From the NCBI RefSeq assembly GCF_000169375.1, contig NZ_AAXY01000005.1:1-64000 (forward strand): a stretch of DNA of 64,000 nucleotides, written 5' to 3'. Position numbers and translations under genes: made by a program. This stretch comes from Marinobacter sp. ELB17. GTDB taxonomy: Bacteria > Pseudomonadota > Gammaproteobacteria > Pseudomonadales > Oleiphilaceae. Positions 25,986 through 35,425 of the stretch are shown piece by piece (position 1 is the first letter of the stretch; every line of letters begins with the position of its first letter). Below the pieces are notes generated by a model, which did not search any database, was not told where the DNA came from, and was given only the letters and a program-made list of their open reading frames with translations.

Positions 25986-28484
25986 TCAGAAATCAAAATC
26001 GCTGGTAAAGGACCGCCGCATCATATAATTGAGCGACTTGTACTCCTTGTAATGAGACGTACCGGCATGCTGCTCGTCAAGTCGCAAGGACACTTCCTGG
26101 CCATTCGCTTCATCCGCCTTGCGGGACAGCAAAAAGCGCACCTGCAGCTCACGCTCACGGGGGTTCTCTGATGTCAAATCAAACACCAGCTCGTGGCTGT
26201 CGGAAATCAGCTCGCCAGCCTCGGTGTAGATGCCAGCACGCAGCAAGCGCGGTTGAATTTTTTCCGTTACCGGCCCGGACTGATACAAGGTGACAGCAAG
26301 TTGGCCAGAGGTAATCACCGAGCTGGCTCCGCGCAGGATATCCACCTCAACGGCGCTGACATCGCTCTGGCGTTTCTTATTCACCTTCAGCACCGGTATC
26401 ACCACCTCCTGTAACGAAGCACCGCCATGAACAAAGCGACTGCCGGAGCCCTTCAGGCGCAACCGGTTGATGGATTTGGGAACCTGCACCTCCATGTCGC
26501 CGTCCAGACCAAGCTGCTCAGACGAGAAGTGATGGAAAGCCGGAGACGGTGCCAGGCCCTTCCCCAATACAAAGCGGCGGTCGCGGTAGAGAATAGTGTC
26601 GCCGTTGGCGGGCACACTGAGGAAATCGCTCTCGTCCAACTCACGATTCTGATAGATAAAGCCGTGGTCGGCGGTTACCAGCAGGTTGTTGGCATTGGCT
26701 GCCGTCAGCTTTTTGATCAGGCGAATCAGGTCGTCCAGGGTCTGCTCCGCCGCCTCGAAGGCCTGCCCTTCTGAGTGCATTTTATCGCCGGTGTGGTCGA
26801 TACGATTGTGATAGATGTACAACACATCGTTGCCTTTCAGCACATCCCGGCTGTCGTCACGGTTAAGCTGCATAAACTCCTCAGCTCGTATCGCCTTACC
26901 ACGCCCTTCCAGGGCTGCCTGCAGGATTTTGGTGCGATTCGCGGTGCCCTGAGAACTCTGGCCATCCACCAGCGTTGTGCCGGTATCGTTATCCGCAATC
27001 GCCAAGGTTTTATTGGGCAGCAGAGCGGCCATACCGAGTTGGGTGTAACTGGGCAACATGGAGAGCGCAGGCTCAAGCTCGGCGCTGTAGCGGTCTTCCT
27101 GGCGGATAAGGCTCAGCAGCTCGTCACCGATCTCATAACGCATGGCGTCGGAAATAATCACACACACCCGTTTGTCCTTGCGCAGGAACGGGCGCACCCA
27201 ATGCTCAAAAAAGGTGTTTTGCTGAACGACCGGATACGCTTCCCAGCGGGCACTCGAATCCACGTGTATCTGGAATGCGTCCCCAAGCTTCAGCAAATAA
27301 CTGTTGGAGTACAGATTCTCCACCTGCTCACTCAACGCCCCCATCAGTGATGGCTGGCCAGACAGTCGCACATGATAGGTAAACTTGCGGTAGAGCTGGT
27401 CGAGCTGAAACCAGGCGCGGCTGTATCGCTGCACGCCATCGGCCAGGCTGTCCATGGTGAGATTGGCCTCGCCCAGCATCTGAATAAAGCGGGCACCAAA
27501 CTCGATGGCCTCATAAAGATCCCGGAACTCCTCGTACCAATGCCCTTGACGACGCTGCCGGACCCAGAGGGCCACATCACCACTGGTTACCGTACGCTCA
27601 ACCACGGCTCGCACCAGGTCACTGATAATCTTCTGGTCGATCAGGCGAAAGTAATCCAATTCAATCAGGTTCCGGAAATCCCGCTTTCCCAGATCCTGCT
27701 CAATGCCAAGCACATCGGCACACTCGGCGGATAAGACTTCGAACCCTGACTCGAACTGACGGCTGTCCTTCCAGCGCTTAAGAAACACCAGAGCATCGCC
27801 GGTCATTTTGAACTCGCCATCGGTACTCATGGCATAGCAGGATTTAAATAACGCGATAACGAAATCCCGCAGGCCTGGCTCAGTGAATTCATAGCCATAA
27901 AAGCGCGTGAGTTGCTCCCAGAGGAAAGTGTCCAACCCGCAGCGTTCAACCAGCCGCATCCCGTCAACCCTGTCATCAGCCAACTGCTGAAGCAAAGTCT
28001 CCACCACCGAGTCCATACGGGGTTCGCTGCCCGCACACACGGCCAGCATTTTCAGCCGCAACTGTCCGGCGGTATCATCGGGTTTCAGCCACTTTTTCAG
28101 GGCGTCTTTGCGTTTCTCGGCTTGGAAGAATTCTGCGTGAGCCTGCGCAATCTCGGAAAACTCCAGGCCCAACTCCAACTCAGACAGCCAGATAGCCACC
28201 TGATCGGTCCGGAACTCACCATGAGCCAACTGCACGTCCAGCAACCAATTATCCAGTTCCGCTGGCTGCGGCCCTTCTTTATACAGCAGGAACTTCTGCG
28301 TCGGCGCTTCGCGCAGAACACGGTATTTCAGCCCGTACTGATTGTTGGCGATTTCCAGCTTCTCCACATCCGGAAGTGACACCGACTCAAAATCACTGCG
28401 CAGCTCGTGCTTGGTGTCGTACCAGAACACAATGCGGTGGCGGTCGAACAGTTTTGTCAGAGCTTGGGAGATTCGATTGCTCAT
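25986..28484 (-). CDS. pglZ: BREX type 1 phosphatase-like protein PglZ
   Basis: 832 residues of the alkaline-phosphatase superfamily, type A PglZ. Metal-site motifs are VIISDAMRYEIG with Asp446 and VTADHGFIYQ with Asp606-His607. PglZ is essential for BREX in all subtypes and is a core partner of PglX and BrxC; its exact biochemical role is open. The start ATG overlaps the stop of the HNH gene by four bases, so its translation is tied to that accessory gene. Confidence 0.96.
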   Translation of the reverse strand: MSNRISQALTKLFDRHRIVFWYDTKHELRSDFESVSLPDVEKLEIANNQYGLKYRVLREAPTQKFLLYKEGPQPAELDNWLLDVQLAHGEFRTDQVAIWLSELELGLEFSEIAQAHAEFFQAEKRKDALKKWLKPDDTAGQLRLKMLAVCAGSEPRMDSVVETLLQQLADDRVDGMRLVERCGLDTFLWEQLTRFYGYEFTEPGLRDFVIALFKSCYAMSTDGEFKMTGDALVFLKRWKDSRQFESGFEVLSAECADVLGIEQDLGKRDFRNLIELDYFRLIDQKIISDLVRAVVERTVTSGDVALWVRQRRQGHWYEEFRDLYEAIEFGARFIQMLGEANLTMDSLADGVQRYSRAWFQLDQLYRKFTYHVRLSGQPSLMGALSEQVENLYSNSYLLKLGDAFQIHVDSSARWEAYPVVQQNTFFEHWVRPFLRKDKRVCVIISDAMRYEIGDELLSLIRQEDRYSAELEPALSMLPSYTQLGMAALLPNKTLAIADNDTGTTLVDGQSSQGTANRTKILQAALEGRGKAIRAEEFMQLNRDDSRDVLKGNDVLYIYHNRIDHTGDKMHSEGQAFEAAEQTLDDLIRLIKKLTAANANNLLVTADHGFIYQNRELDESDFLSVPANGDTILYRDRRFVLGKGLAPSPAFHHFSSEQLGLDGDMEVQVPKSINRLRLKGSGSRFVHGGASLQEVVIPVLKVNKKRQSDVSAVEVDILRGASSVITSGQLAVTLYQSGPVTEKIQPRLLRAGIYTEAGELISDSHELVFDLTSENPRERELQVRFLLSRKADEANGQEVSLRLDEQHAGTSHYKEYKSLNYMMRRSFTSDFDF

Positions 28485-29116
28485 GCGATGACAAAGTCTC
28501 CAAATAGAGTCTTGATCGTAGTCCAGAACTCGCCTAAACGGTCCTCTGGCCCCGTGCTTAAATAACCATCAACAAACTGGCTCAACTGATCCATAGTCAA
28601 GCTCTCTTCCAAAAACGGCTCGATAGCGCTGGCGCGCAGATCATTCAGCTTTGGAATATCCAGGCCAAGCCTGGCAATGGTTTCTCTCGCGGCGGCATCA
28701 TGCGCCTCGGCGGGCGTAATAAAACCGTCGCCCGCAAATATAAATCGACCTTCACAGTCTGGATTTAAAGGCGAAACCAATAACTCAGGGTCATACCAGT
28801 CACCCTTCAAATTGCCGCAATGGCGGGGTTTTCCCTTCTTGATCTGGTTCTGACAGGAGCAGAGAAGATTGCTGTAGTCCAGCGGATCAACCGCCGGGTC
28901 GCGTTGGGGCTGGAGATGCTCGATGTGAGAGTCACTCGCCGTTAACCGTCGCTCACAGTAGCAGCACAGAAAACCTTGCTCTTGCATCAATGAGGTTTTG
29001 ACAGACGCCTTGGTTTCGCCACTCAAATCGTTGTAAGTTGGCTGCCATTCGTCATTAGCCAGCGCCTTCCATTCAGCAAATGGCACCGGTTCTTCGTTTT
29101 TGATCACATATTTCAT
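28481..29116 (-). CDS. HNH endonuclease, TIGR02646/PtuB-like, nested in BREX
   Basis: 211 residues. The HNH core is visible: a Cys cluster CCYC at 51-54, HIEH at 64-67, and NLLCSC at 83-88, which would bind zinc and a catalytic metal. This arrangement is that of TIGR02646 HNH proteins and of PtuB in Septu systems, where the nuclease cuts nucleic acid when released by a partner ATPase. The partner here is the upstream AAA protein (4-base overlap). Four-base overlaps on both sides tie it to the ATPase and to pglZ. Confidence 0.85.
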   Translation of the reverse strand: MKYVIKNEEPVPFAEWKALANDEWQPTYNDLSGETKASVKTSLMQEQGFLCCYCERRLTASDSHIEHLQPQRDPAVDPLDYSNLLCSCQNQIKKGKPRHCGNLKGDWYDPELLVSPLNPDCEGRFIFAGDGFITPAEAHDAAARETIARLGLDIPKLNDLRASAIEPFLEESLTMDQLSQFVDGYLSTGPEDRLGEFWTTIKTLFGDFVIA

Positions 29117-30393
29117 CTGCCAATCAGCTCCTTGCGCCTGATCAGCACCTTCGCTTTGACCAATTCAGGATCTTCACCGATCTCTTGTTCCAGCGTTGTA
29201 ATGGAGCTCTTGGCGGCTTCAAGATGACCCTCGCTAATCTGTGTATAGATGCCCCGAATGTCACTTTCCACCTGGTTGGGCCGAGTTGTTTGAAGCCCCA
29301 TCAAATCCTCAAGCACGCGGTCAACAGTCTTTCCGTAAGATTCCACGGGGCGGACGGCGTCCAGCTTGCCCTCATCGGTCATACTGAGCAGGAACAGGTT
29401 CTCAGGACGCACATGGGTAATCACATGCGGTGAATGAGTGGATATCAGAAACTGACAGTTTTGAAACACCTCCATAAGCCTCGGCACCACTAACCGCTGC
29501 CACTTGGGATGCAGGTGCAAGTCAATCTCGTCGATCATAACGATGCCATCCCCTTGGAGCGGATCTGCTCTTCGCGGGTTAGCGATGGCCAGGCGCCGAG
29601 CCAAATCACCGACCATCGCCATCAGACACTTTTCACCGTCTGAGAGCTGATTCACGGTCAGTCGCCGACCTTTCTTGAGGACTTCCATTCGCAGCGGGTT
29701 GCGCCTAACGGTCAACTCCGTGAAATCCGGCATAAAGATTTCCAAAGCCCGCCTTACAGCTGCAAGCTGAGGGTCTGGAAACTGGAAATCGTCAGGCTTT
29801 ATGAGATCATCCCTGTATTTACGATGTTCGTTCTCAAGGTCTTCTCTTTCTCGAAACCATTCAAAGAACGTGCGGAAGTTTGCGCCGCTGGTCAGCGACT
29901 CCTCATAGGCCGACAGCAGTTCGAATTGGTGCTTTTCGCGGATACGCAAAGGAATGTCGAGTACAGCGCGGTTAACAGGGTAATAAGCAAACAGCGGGAT
30001 ATTAACGTCACCCACATTTTCGGTTATTGCCCCTTGTATCCGTTTCGCGGCTTCAGAGGCAGAAATCAACACGGAAGCCAGATCTTTTTTACTGTACCCC
30101 TTGCGAACCTTGGCCAGGTTCCACCCAAAGTAGGAGCCCTGTTCACAGAGCTGAACTTTCAGATTGGCTGAAGACTCGCCATTCTTGATGTCATCTTCAG
30201 CAATTGGCCTACCCGAGGCGCCAGAGTGCTTAATTCGATTGGCCAGCCAGGAAAGCAAAATGGCCGACGCATCCAGAATGCTCGATTTACCCGCGCCATT
30301 CATTCCGACAAAGACGTTTAACTTTTCGCTCAGGTCGAGCGATAGATCCTGTGCACCGCGGAATCGTTGCAAAGTGAGGTTGTTGATATGCAT
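29113..30393 (-). CDS. ABC-type AAA ATPase, PtuA-like, nested in BREX
   Basis: 426 residues of the RecF/OLD-type ABC ATPase group. Walker A GMNGAGKS is at 30-37, the ABC signature is LSDGEKC, Walker B is GIVMIDEIDLHLHP, and the H-loop is ISTHSPHVI. A helical insertion occupies the middle. No TOPRIM nuclease domain is visible, so the nuclease is probably the adjacent HNH protein, as in Septu (PtuA-PtuB). The gene begins 10 bases after pglX. The family is broad, and related pairs also occur with retrons; no reverse transcriptase or ncRNA locus is seen nearby. Confidence 0.85.
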   Translation of the reverse strand: MHINNLTLQRFRGAQDLSLDLSEKLNVFVGMNGAGKSSILDASAILLSWLANRIKHSGASGRPIAEDDIKNGESSANLKVQLCEQGSYFGWNLAKVRKGYSKKDLASVLISASEAAKRIQGAITENVGDVNIPLFAYYPVNRAVLDIPLRIREKHQFELLSAYEESLTSGANFRTFFEWFREREDLENEHRKYRDDLIKPDDFQFPDPQLAAVRRALEIFMPDFTELTVRRNPLRMEVLKKGRRLTVNQLSDGEKCLMAMVGDLARRLAIANPRRADPLQGDGIVMIDEIDLHLHPKWQRLVVPRLMEVFQNCQFLISTHSPHVITHVRPENLFLLSMTDEGKLDAVRPVESYGKTVDRVLEDLMGLQTTRPNQVESDIRGIYTQISEGHLEAAKSSITTLEQEIGEDPELVKAKVLIRRKELIGR

Positions 30394-30403
30394 CCTTGTG
30401 CTC

Positions 30404-33400
30404 CTAGCCGGACAGGCCGGTTATTTTCTTCAGGGCGTCGCCAAACTTCGGGTAATTCACTTTTACACCGTCATCCAGATCGATTTCTACCTGCCTGGTA
30501 GCCAGCGGGTAAAGCACGTCACGCTCGTAGTCACCCAGCTCAACAATGATCTTGCTGATTTTTTCGATGTCTTTTATCGCTTTTGTCTTTTCCGCCGAAG
30601 AGGCACTGGCGCTGATGCTGACCGCTTCCAGATGGTCCCGGCGGGACGTCAGTTTGGTGCGGAACTCGCGCAGGTAATCGTTGAGCACCACGCTGACTGT
30701 ATCCGGGCGGTAGCGGTGCATATAAATCAACGCATTGAACGAGCCCTTGGGGGATGAGAACAGCCAGTAAATGGGACGTTTCTTGTAGCGCCGCACATGG
30801 TCGTTGTAGAAATCTTTCAGGAAGTACTTGCGAATATCCTTGCCCAGCGCCTGCTCTACGAAGCGGAGGTTCTCTTCGTAGTGCTCCTCGCCGAAGGTGA
30901 TTCGAAGAAACTCGCGGAAGCGTTCGGAAATGTCGTCGTTGAACCAGTCGCCGTCGAGCATAGGAATCACATTGTCGTCATCAGCAGGGAAACTCGGCTC
31001 CGGGATCTGCTTCAGATAGTCCTCGATGGTATCGCCCTGGTTGGCCAGGATTAGCCCCGGTTTGTCTAGCGCGTAGCGACCGAACATGCAGCCCACGGCG
31101 TAGGACAGAAACTCGGCCACGGTATCGGCACGCAGACGGGTCTCTCGGTCTGCAACCGAGGCCTTGCCGCCGTAGCGATAGGCGGGGTTGCAAGTGAGAG
31201 TGATCTCTTCCAGCGGCACTTCGGGGGTCAGTTCATCTTGCAGACCGTAGGCGTCGATGAAGATGCGGTTGTTCTCTTCCTCCAACCGCTGCATGTCGCC
31301 TGTCTTGCCCTGCCAGTGAGTGTGCAGGGCGGTGTAGGTTAGCTCCAGCGTCTCGGCGCGGTAGTCGGGTTGGAGCAGCGGGAGTGTGGTGAAATCCCAA
31401 GATGTTTCATAGGCATCCCAGTCTGATTTGGCCAATGCAATGAGGTTTGAAGTGTTCGTGGGTAAAAGGTTATCGGATACAAATTTATATGGCAACTTTT
31501 CGATGTCGCCGCTAACAATACTTAATGTTGGCGACAGAATCTCAGTAAAAACTGAAACAAGTTTCGAATTCATATATGCGATAGATCTATGTTCATCTTT
31601 CAGAGTTGGAAATCCTTTTAAGCCAACAGAGCTGAAAACAAAACCAACATCATCGTAGCGAACACTAATTTTGAAAGATGTAATTTTGGACCAGGTTATC
31701 CCACTTAAAAAATACTTGTCACGTGATGGAAGATGGTTTCCCAGCTCAAGCAACTCATGATAGGACTTTCTTCCAAGTTTAATAACTTTCTCGTTGTTGC
31801 CATACCAGCGTCTAAACTCACCTCCCTTATCTAAAGGAAAATATCTCTTTTCTGAATTGAGCGCTGCGGTGAGTGTAGAATAATTAAACCCAATTAAGGT
31901 TTCATCCACTTCATGCCAAAATCGAACGTATGTTTCGTCATCACCAGTAGAGGTTCCCTGTTTAGGTGCGATTATTTCTTTGAGCGCTTTGTTGTCGTAG
32001 AAAATGTCACGAACTTCATCACTTACCCAGTATGCAATCGGGCTCGCTGGAATTTTCTCAAAATCTTCCGCTGAAGCGCGATAAAGCCAGCCATCGTTCG
32101 CAGCGACAGAGTTGCGCTCATTATGTGGCGGAAATACAAGCGGCTTGCCCTCACCATCAAGGTCTTCGTAGTCGACGAAACAGAATGCTCCCTTGTCTGA
32201 CACCATTCCTCGCGACTTCCAAACGGTTCCAGCTGTACCGAACGCAATACCCATCACCATATTTCCCATGTGGATCATGGCGTTAATTGAAGAATTTTCT
32301 GCCAACTTCACACGAAGTTTTTCATAGGAAGACAAGAACATCCAAGACTGCATTGTGACCATCGCACTATAGCCAAGGCGTGGCACAAGGTTGAACCCAC
32401 GTTCAATAAACATCGCAAACAGGTCAGATTTGCTATCAGGACAACATTCCTTGGCGAAGTCCTGAAGCTTCCCATTCATCCCTTTGCCGCCCATATACGG
32501 CGGGTTGGCTACCACCACATGATACTTCGGTGAGAGGGCCTCGGCCATGCGCAGCACGGCCACCACGCGCGCCTGCACGTCGTTCAACAGCAGATCACCG
32601 GAAAAATCACGCGCTTCAACCAACCGCAGCGTCTCTGCCGGATCGCTCAGCTTCGGCACGATCAGCGAGCCGAAGTTCTTGGCCTGCTCGAACTGGTCCA
32701 GCGTATCGCGCAGCTCGTTCGTGAATAAGTCATGCCCGATCACATCCATATATTCATTGAGTTCACCTTCATCAAAGTGAACGTTTTCCAGCACGCAGAT
32801 ATGAGGCTGTATCGGATTGCGGAAAAAACGCCGCTGCTTAGCCCGCGCCTTCATAATCAGCGCAAATGCTGCCAGCTCCCCGGCGCGCTCGTCGATCTCG
32901 ATACCAAATAGATTGTTAGTCAGGATCTTAGTCGGGATATCAGTGGGCTCGTATCCTTCCTCTTCGTAGATGGCATAAAGCAAATCGAAGGCGTAGGTCA
33001 GCATATGGCCCGAGCCGCAGGATGGATCGCAGATCTTGATCTCTTCCGGTTTATTTATGCGCAGGAAGTCGGTTTCCGGTTGATCGCTACCATCCGCCGC
33101 AGGCGCTGGCTTAATGTAATAATCCATCTGCTCGACCAGCCTGGAATTCGGCCGGTTGAGCATCCAGAGACGGCCCAGAGAGTTTTCCACCAGATAACGC
33201 ACAATCCAGTGTGGCGTAAAAAGCTGGGTAGCCGCGGGGATGTTTTCGGCCGTAATCTTAGTGTTCTTCTTCAGCCCTTCAAAAACCTTATCTTTCCTCT
33301 CAGATATATAGAACTGGTACAGCCAGCCGATCACCTCCACATCCTGACAGGCGTCTGGCGTCATGGCCTCACGGGTGTGGGCGAGAATAGAGTTGCCCGA

Positions 33401-33919
33401 AAGTAGGTCACCCGGCATCAATAGTTCGGTGTAGTCGTCGATGCGTTCAAACAGGAACGGCATGGCACCGTGCCAGTAGTTACAGGCGGCAACCACCAGC
33501 AGGCGATAGGCTTCACCTTGTGGGTCTTGGCTGGGCGTTTTTCCATCCAGAAAAGCAAAAATTCGTCGCCGGATCGCTTCCGCTACCATCTCTTCATCAA
33601 TCTGGCCCATCTTAGCGTCAGCCAGAATCTCAGGCTGAAACTGCCCTTCTGCGGGTGAAACGATGCCAAGGCGGTTATAGCGGTTCACATCCATAAAGCG
33701 TAGAGCGCAGAATCGGTTGAACCAAATATAGGCAACCCGTTCTATGACTTGCTCCTTGCCCTGCTCCGCAACCGCTTCTTCCAGCTTTTTAATGACCTGT
33801 GGGCGCTCCCGCCGGGCGGGGTTTTCTTCCGCCAGCACCAGTTTGAGTTTGGCGCTGACCTGTTCAATCAGGCTGCGACGGGCGAACTGGGCGAACTTTT
33901 TGAGTTTTGCGGTTTCCAT
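30404..33919 (-). CDS. pglX: BREX type 1 adenine-specific DNA methyltransferase PglX
   Basis: 1171 residues. SAM motif I is DPSCGSGHML at 298-307 and the catalytic NPPY is at 472-475. PglX places the m6A mark on a non-palindromic site so that the host is distinguished from phage. An N-terminal helical domain precedes the methyltransferase; the C-terminal part holds the target-recognition region. Bases 31420-32070, coding about residues 616-833, are visibly richer in A+T than the flanks, as expected where a recognition domain was swapped. The start follows AAGGTAAGCATTA. A motif block lies just upstream. Confidence 0.96.
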   Translation of the reverse strand: METAKLKKFAQFARRSLIEQVSAKLKLVLAEENPARRERPQVIKKLEEAVAEQGKEQVIERVAYIWFNRFCALRFMDVNRYNRLGIVSPAEGQFQPEILADAKMGQIDEEMVAEAIRRRIFAFLDGKTPSQDPQGEAYRLLVVAACNYWHGAMPFLFERIDDYTELLMPGDLLSGNSILAHTREAMTPDACQDVEVIGWLYQFYISERKDKVFEGLKKNTKITAENIPAATQLFTPHWIVRYLVENSLGRLWMLNRPNSRLVEQMDYYIKPAPAADGSDQPETDFLRINKPEEIKICDPSCGSGHMLTYAFDLLYAIYEEEGYEPTDIPTKILTNNLFGIEIDERAGELAAFALIMKARAKQRRFFRNPIQPHICVLENVHFDEGELNEYMDVIGHDLFTNELRDTLDQFEQAKNFGSLIVPKLSDPAETLRLVEARDFSGDLLLNDVQARVVAVLRMAEALSPKYHVVVANPPYMGGKGMNGKLQDFAKECCPDSKSDLFAMFIERGFNLVPRLGYSAMVTMQSWMFLSSYEKLRVKLAENSSINAMIHMGNMVMGIAFGTAGTVWKSRGMVSDKGAFCFVDYEDLDGEGKPLVFPPHNERNSVAANDGWLYRASAEDFEKIPASPIAYWVSDEVRDIFYDNKALKEIIAPKQGTSTGDDETYVRFWHEVDETLIGFNYSTLTAALNSEKRYFPLDKGGEFRRWYGNNEKVIKLGRKSYHELLELGNHLPSRDKYFLSGITWSKITSFKISVRYDDVGFVFSSVGLKGFPTLKDEHRSIAYMNSKLVSVFTEILSPTLSIVSGDIEKLPYKFVSDNLLPTNTSNLIALAKSDWDAYETSWDFTTLPLLQPDYRAETLELTYTALHTHWQGKTGDMQRLEEENNRIFIDAYGLQDELTPEVPLEEITLTCNPAYRYGGKASVADRETRLRADTVAEFLSYAVGCMFGRYALDKPGLILANQGDTIEDYLKQIPEPSFPADDDNVIPMLDGDWFNDDISERFREFLRITFGEEHYEENLRFVEQALGKDIRKYFLKDFYNDHVRRYKKRPIYWLFSSPKGSFNALIYMHRYRPDTVSVVLNDYLREFRTKLTSRRDHLEAVSISASASSAEKTKAIKDIEKISKIIVELGDYERDVLYPLATRQVEIDLDDGVKVNYPKFGDALKKITGLSG

Positions 33920-33971
33920 TAATGCTTACCTTGGCTCTGATTCATTGTAATGGAGGGGCTTATTTACGCTG

Positions 33972-34016
33972 GCGCATAAAAGGCGCATATATATACGCTG
34001 AGCGCATAAATTAACG
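33972..34016. promoter_or_regulatory. Repeated GCGCATAAA operator-like block upstream of pglX
   Basis: GCGCATAAA occurs at 33972-33980 and 34002-34010, with a variant GCGCATATA at 33983-33991. The last copy extends to CGCATAAATTAACGCG (34003-34018), a partial dyad, and the middle copy reads GCGCATATATATACGC, nearly palindromic. The block spans the end of the COG2865-like gene and the 91-base gap to pglX. A related element (CGCATAAATCGACGCG) lies upstream of the TPR gene at 45055-45070. I infer a regulator-binding site; the regulator is not identified. Confidence 0.5.
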
Positions 34017-35363
34017 CGGGCGCTCGTAAATGGCCCCTTTGCGCTCGCCAGCCTGCTTAATCAAGCCCTTTTTCTTCAGCCTCGCTAATAGCTTGTAAGC
34101 CTGATCTGGGCTGATATGACACAGTTCAATCACATCCGCTCGCTTTATGCTGCCGTGGGTGTCGATAAAGTTCAGCACCATTTGTTCCTGCTGTATGGGG
34201 TCAAACCCCGCCTGGCGCACATAAGCCGCTTTTTGGCCTGCGCCCTGATACACCTTCGCGCTCAGGGTATAGGTGCGGCCCTTGCCAGTGCTGTGGGCTT
34301 CCACCATGCCGGCTTCCACCAGCTTCTCCAAGGTGCCCCGAACCACAGTTTCTGGCTTTTGTACGGATCTGACCAAATCCGTTGTCCTCAACCGCCGCTC
34401 ATTACGCAACCGCGACAGAATTATCAAACTGTCGATGGGCATGGCGGTGCCGGTTTGTTCCTCGCGTTGAACGATCATGCGTAGAAATTCGGCGTCTGCG
34501 TCCGCTGCGCTCATGCGCACGGCGACAGTGTAAGCAGATGACATAGAGTAATCCGGGGCGGTGCGCCCATAACGGAGCATGCCCTCAAAGATCCGGTCAA
34601 TGCCCCGGCCGGTGCGTTCAGCCAGGCCAATACGTTTAATGATGTCGGCTAATAACGGATTGCGGGAACGGGGGTCGGCTACCAGCAGGTTGTCCAAGTT
34701 AACGCCTTCTACAAAGCCGCCGGGGTTGCTGATGCTCAGGCCATCGTCATCCAGCCTGACGTGTACTGCACCCAGAGCGCTATAATCGCGATGCACAAGA
34801 GCGTTTACAAAGGCCTCGCGGAAAGCTCGCCGATCAAAATTGGGAATGGGCACGCGGAACAAGCCAATCTGAATCTCTTCTTCTTCCACCCGAGCCCGGA
34901 ACAACAGCTCGACCTCCTCAAAGGTCTCCAGCAGTGGCTTGCGGTAGAACTCGTTGACTAGAACATCGGTGCCACGCAGCACCTGAAAAGCCACCTCATG
35001 AGACGGCAGGTGTTGCCGCAGCTGCCTCTCATTGCCCAGCAGCAGCAAACCCGCCACTGTCGGGTGACGCTTGCCGTTTATCGTCACAGTCAGCCCCAGA
35101 GCACCATCCAGATCTTCATCCGCCAGCGGCAGCAAGCTTTGGTCGCCGCCGTATTTCTTGATGGCATTGCGGATGCGAATGCGCTGAATTGGGTCCAGGT
35201 CTTCAACCGCCAGGTTTTCCAGCGGCAGCGCGGAGGGGTCGGTGACACCAATGCTGGATTGGCGCTGCACAAATTCGTGGGGATAGAAAGGCACTGCCTC
35301 TGGGCTGCCGTCCATTTTCAGGCGGCGCCTTTGTGGCAGGCGAACCCGCTCTGCGTCGTTCAT
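34011..35363 (-). CDS. COG2865-like ATP-binding / winged-helix protein in BREX operon
   Basis: About 450 residues. A GHKL/HATPase_c_4-type region contains REAFVNALVHRDY and ISNPGGF, and the C-terminal third has one or two winged-helix-like segments. This is the arrangement of COG2865 (RecG-related or putative transcription regulators). The usual N-terminal AlbA_2 domain is absent: the protein begins where that domain would end. The ATG at 35363 has AAAGGG before it and is preferred to an ATG at 35384. It sits between brxC and pglX, where typical type 1 loci have no gene. A regulatory or effector role is possible. Confidence 0.75.
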   Translation of the reverse strand: MNDAERVRLPQRRRLKMDGSPEAVPFYPHEFVQRQSSIGVTDPSALPLENLAVEDLDPIQRIRIRNAIKKYGGDQSLLPLADEDLDGALGLTVTINGKRHPTVAGLLLLGNERQLRQHLPSHEVAFQVLRGTDVLVNEFYRKPLLETFEEVELLFRARVEEEEIQIGLFRVPIPNFDRRAFREAFVNALVHRDYSALGAVHVRLDDDGLSISNPGGFVEGVNLDNLLVADPRSRNPLLADIIKRIGLAERTGRGIDRIFEGMLRYGRTAPDYSMSSAYTVAVRMSAADADAEFLRMIVQREEQTGTAMPIDSLIILSRLRNERRLRTTDLVRSVQKPETVVRGTLEKLVEAGMVEAHSTGKGRTYTLSAKVYQGAGQKAAYVRQAGFDPIQQEQMVLNFIDTHGSIKRADVIELCHISPDQAYKLLARLKKKGLIKQAGERKGAIYERPR

Positions 35364-35380
35364 AGCCATCCCTTTGGCTT

Positions 35381-35425
35381 GCATGCTCTAATTCTGTGCA
35401 CTCTAAATCCGCACATTCTAAATTT
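35381..35425. repeat. Three 15-base degenerate tandem units
   Basis: Units GCATGCTCTAATTCT, GTGCACTCTAAATCC and GCACATTCTAAATTT follow one another head to tail, overlapping the brxC stop and the region just upstream of the COG2865-like gene. The shared core is CTCTAAAT-like. They may be a tandem binding site or decayed sequence; no similar array was seen elsewhere in the window. Confidence 0.5.

Noticed and set aside
29113..30393. Retron-type defence around the AAA-HNH pair
   Set aside because: Such pairs accompany some retrons, but no reverse transcriptase gene is encoded nearby.
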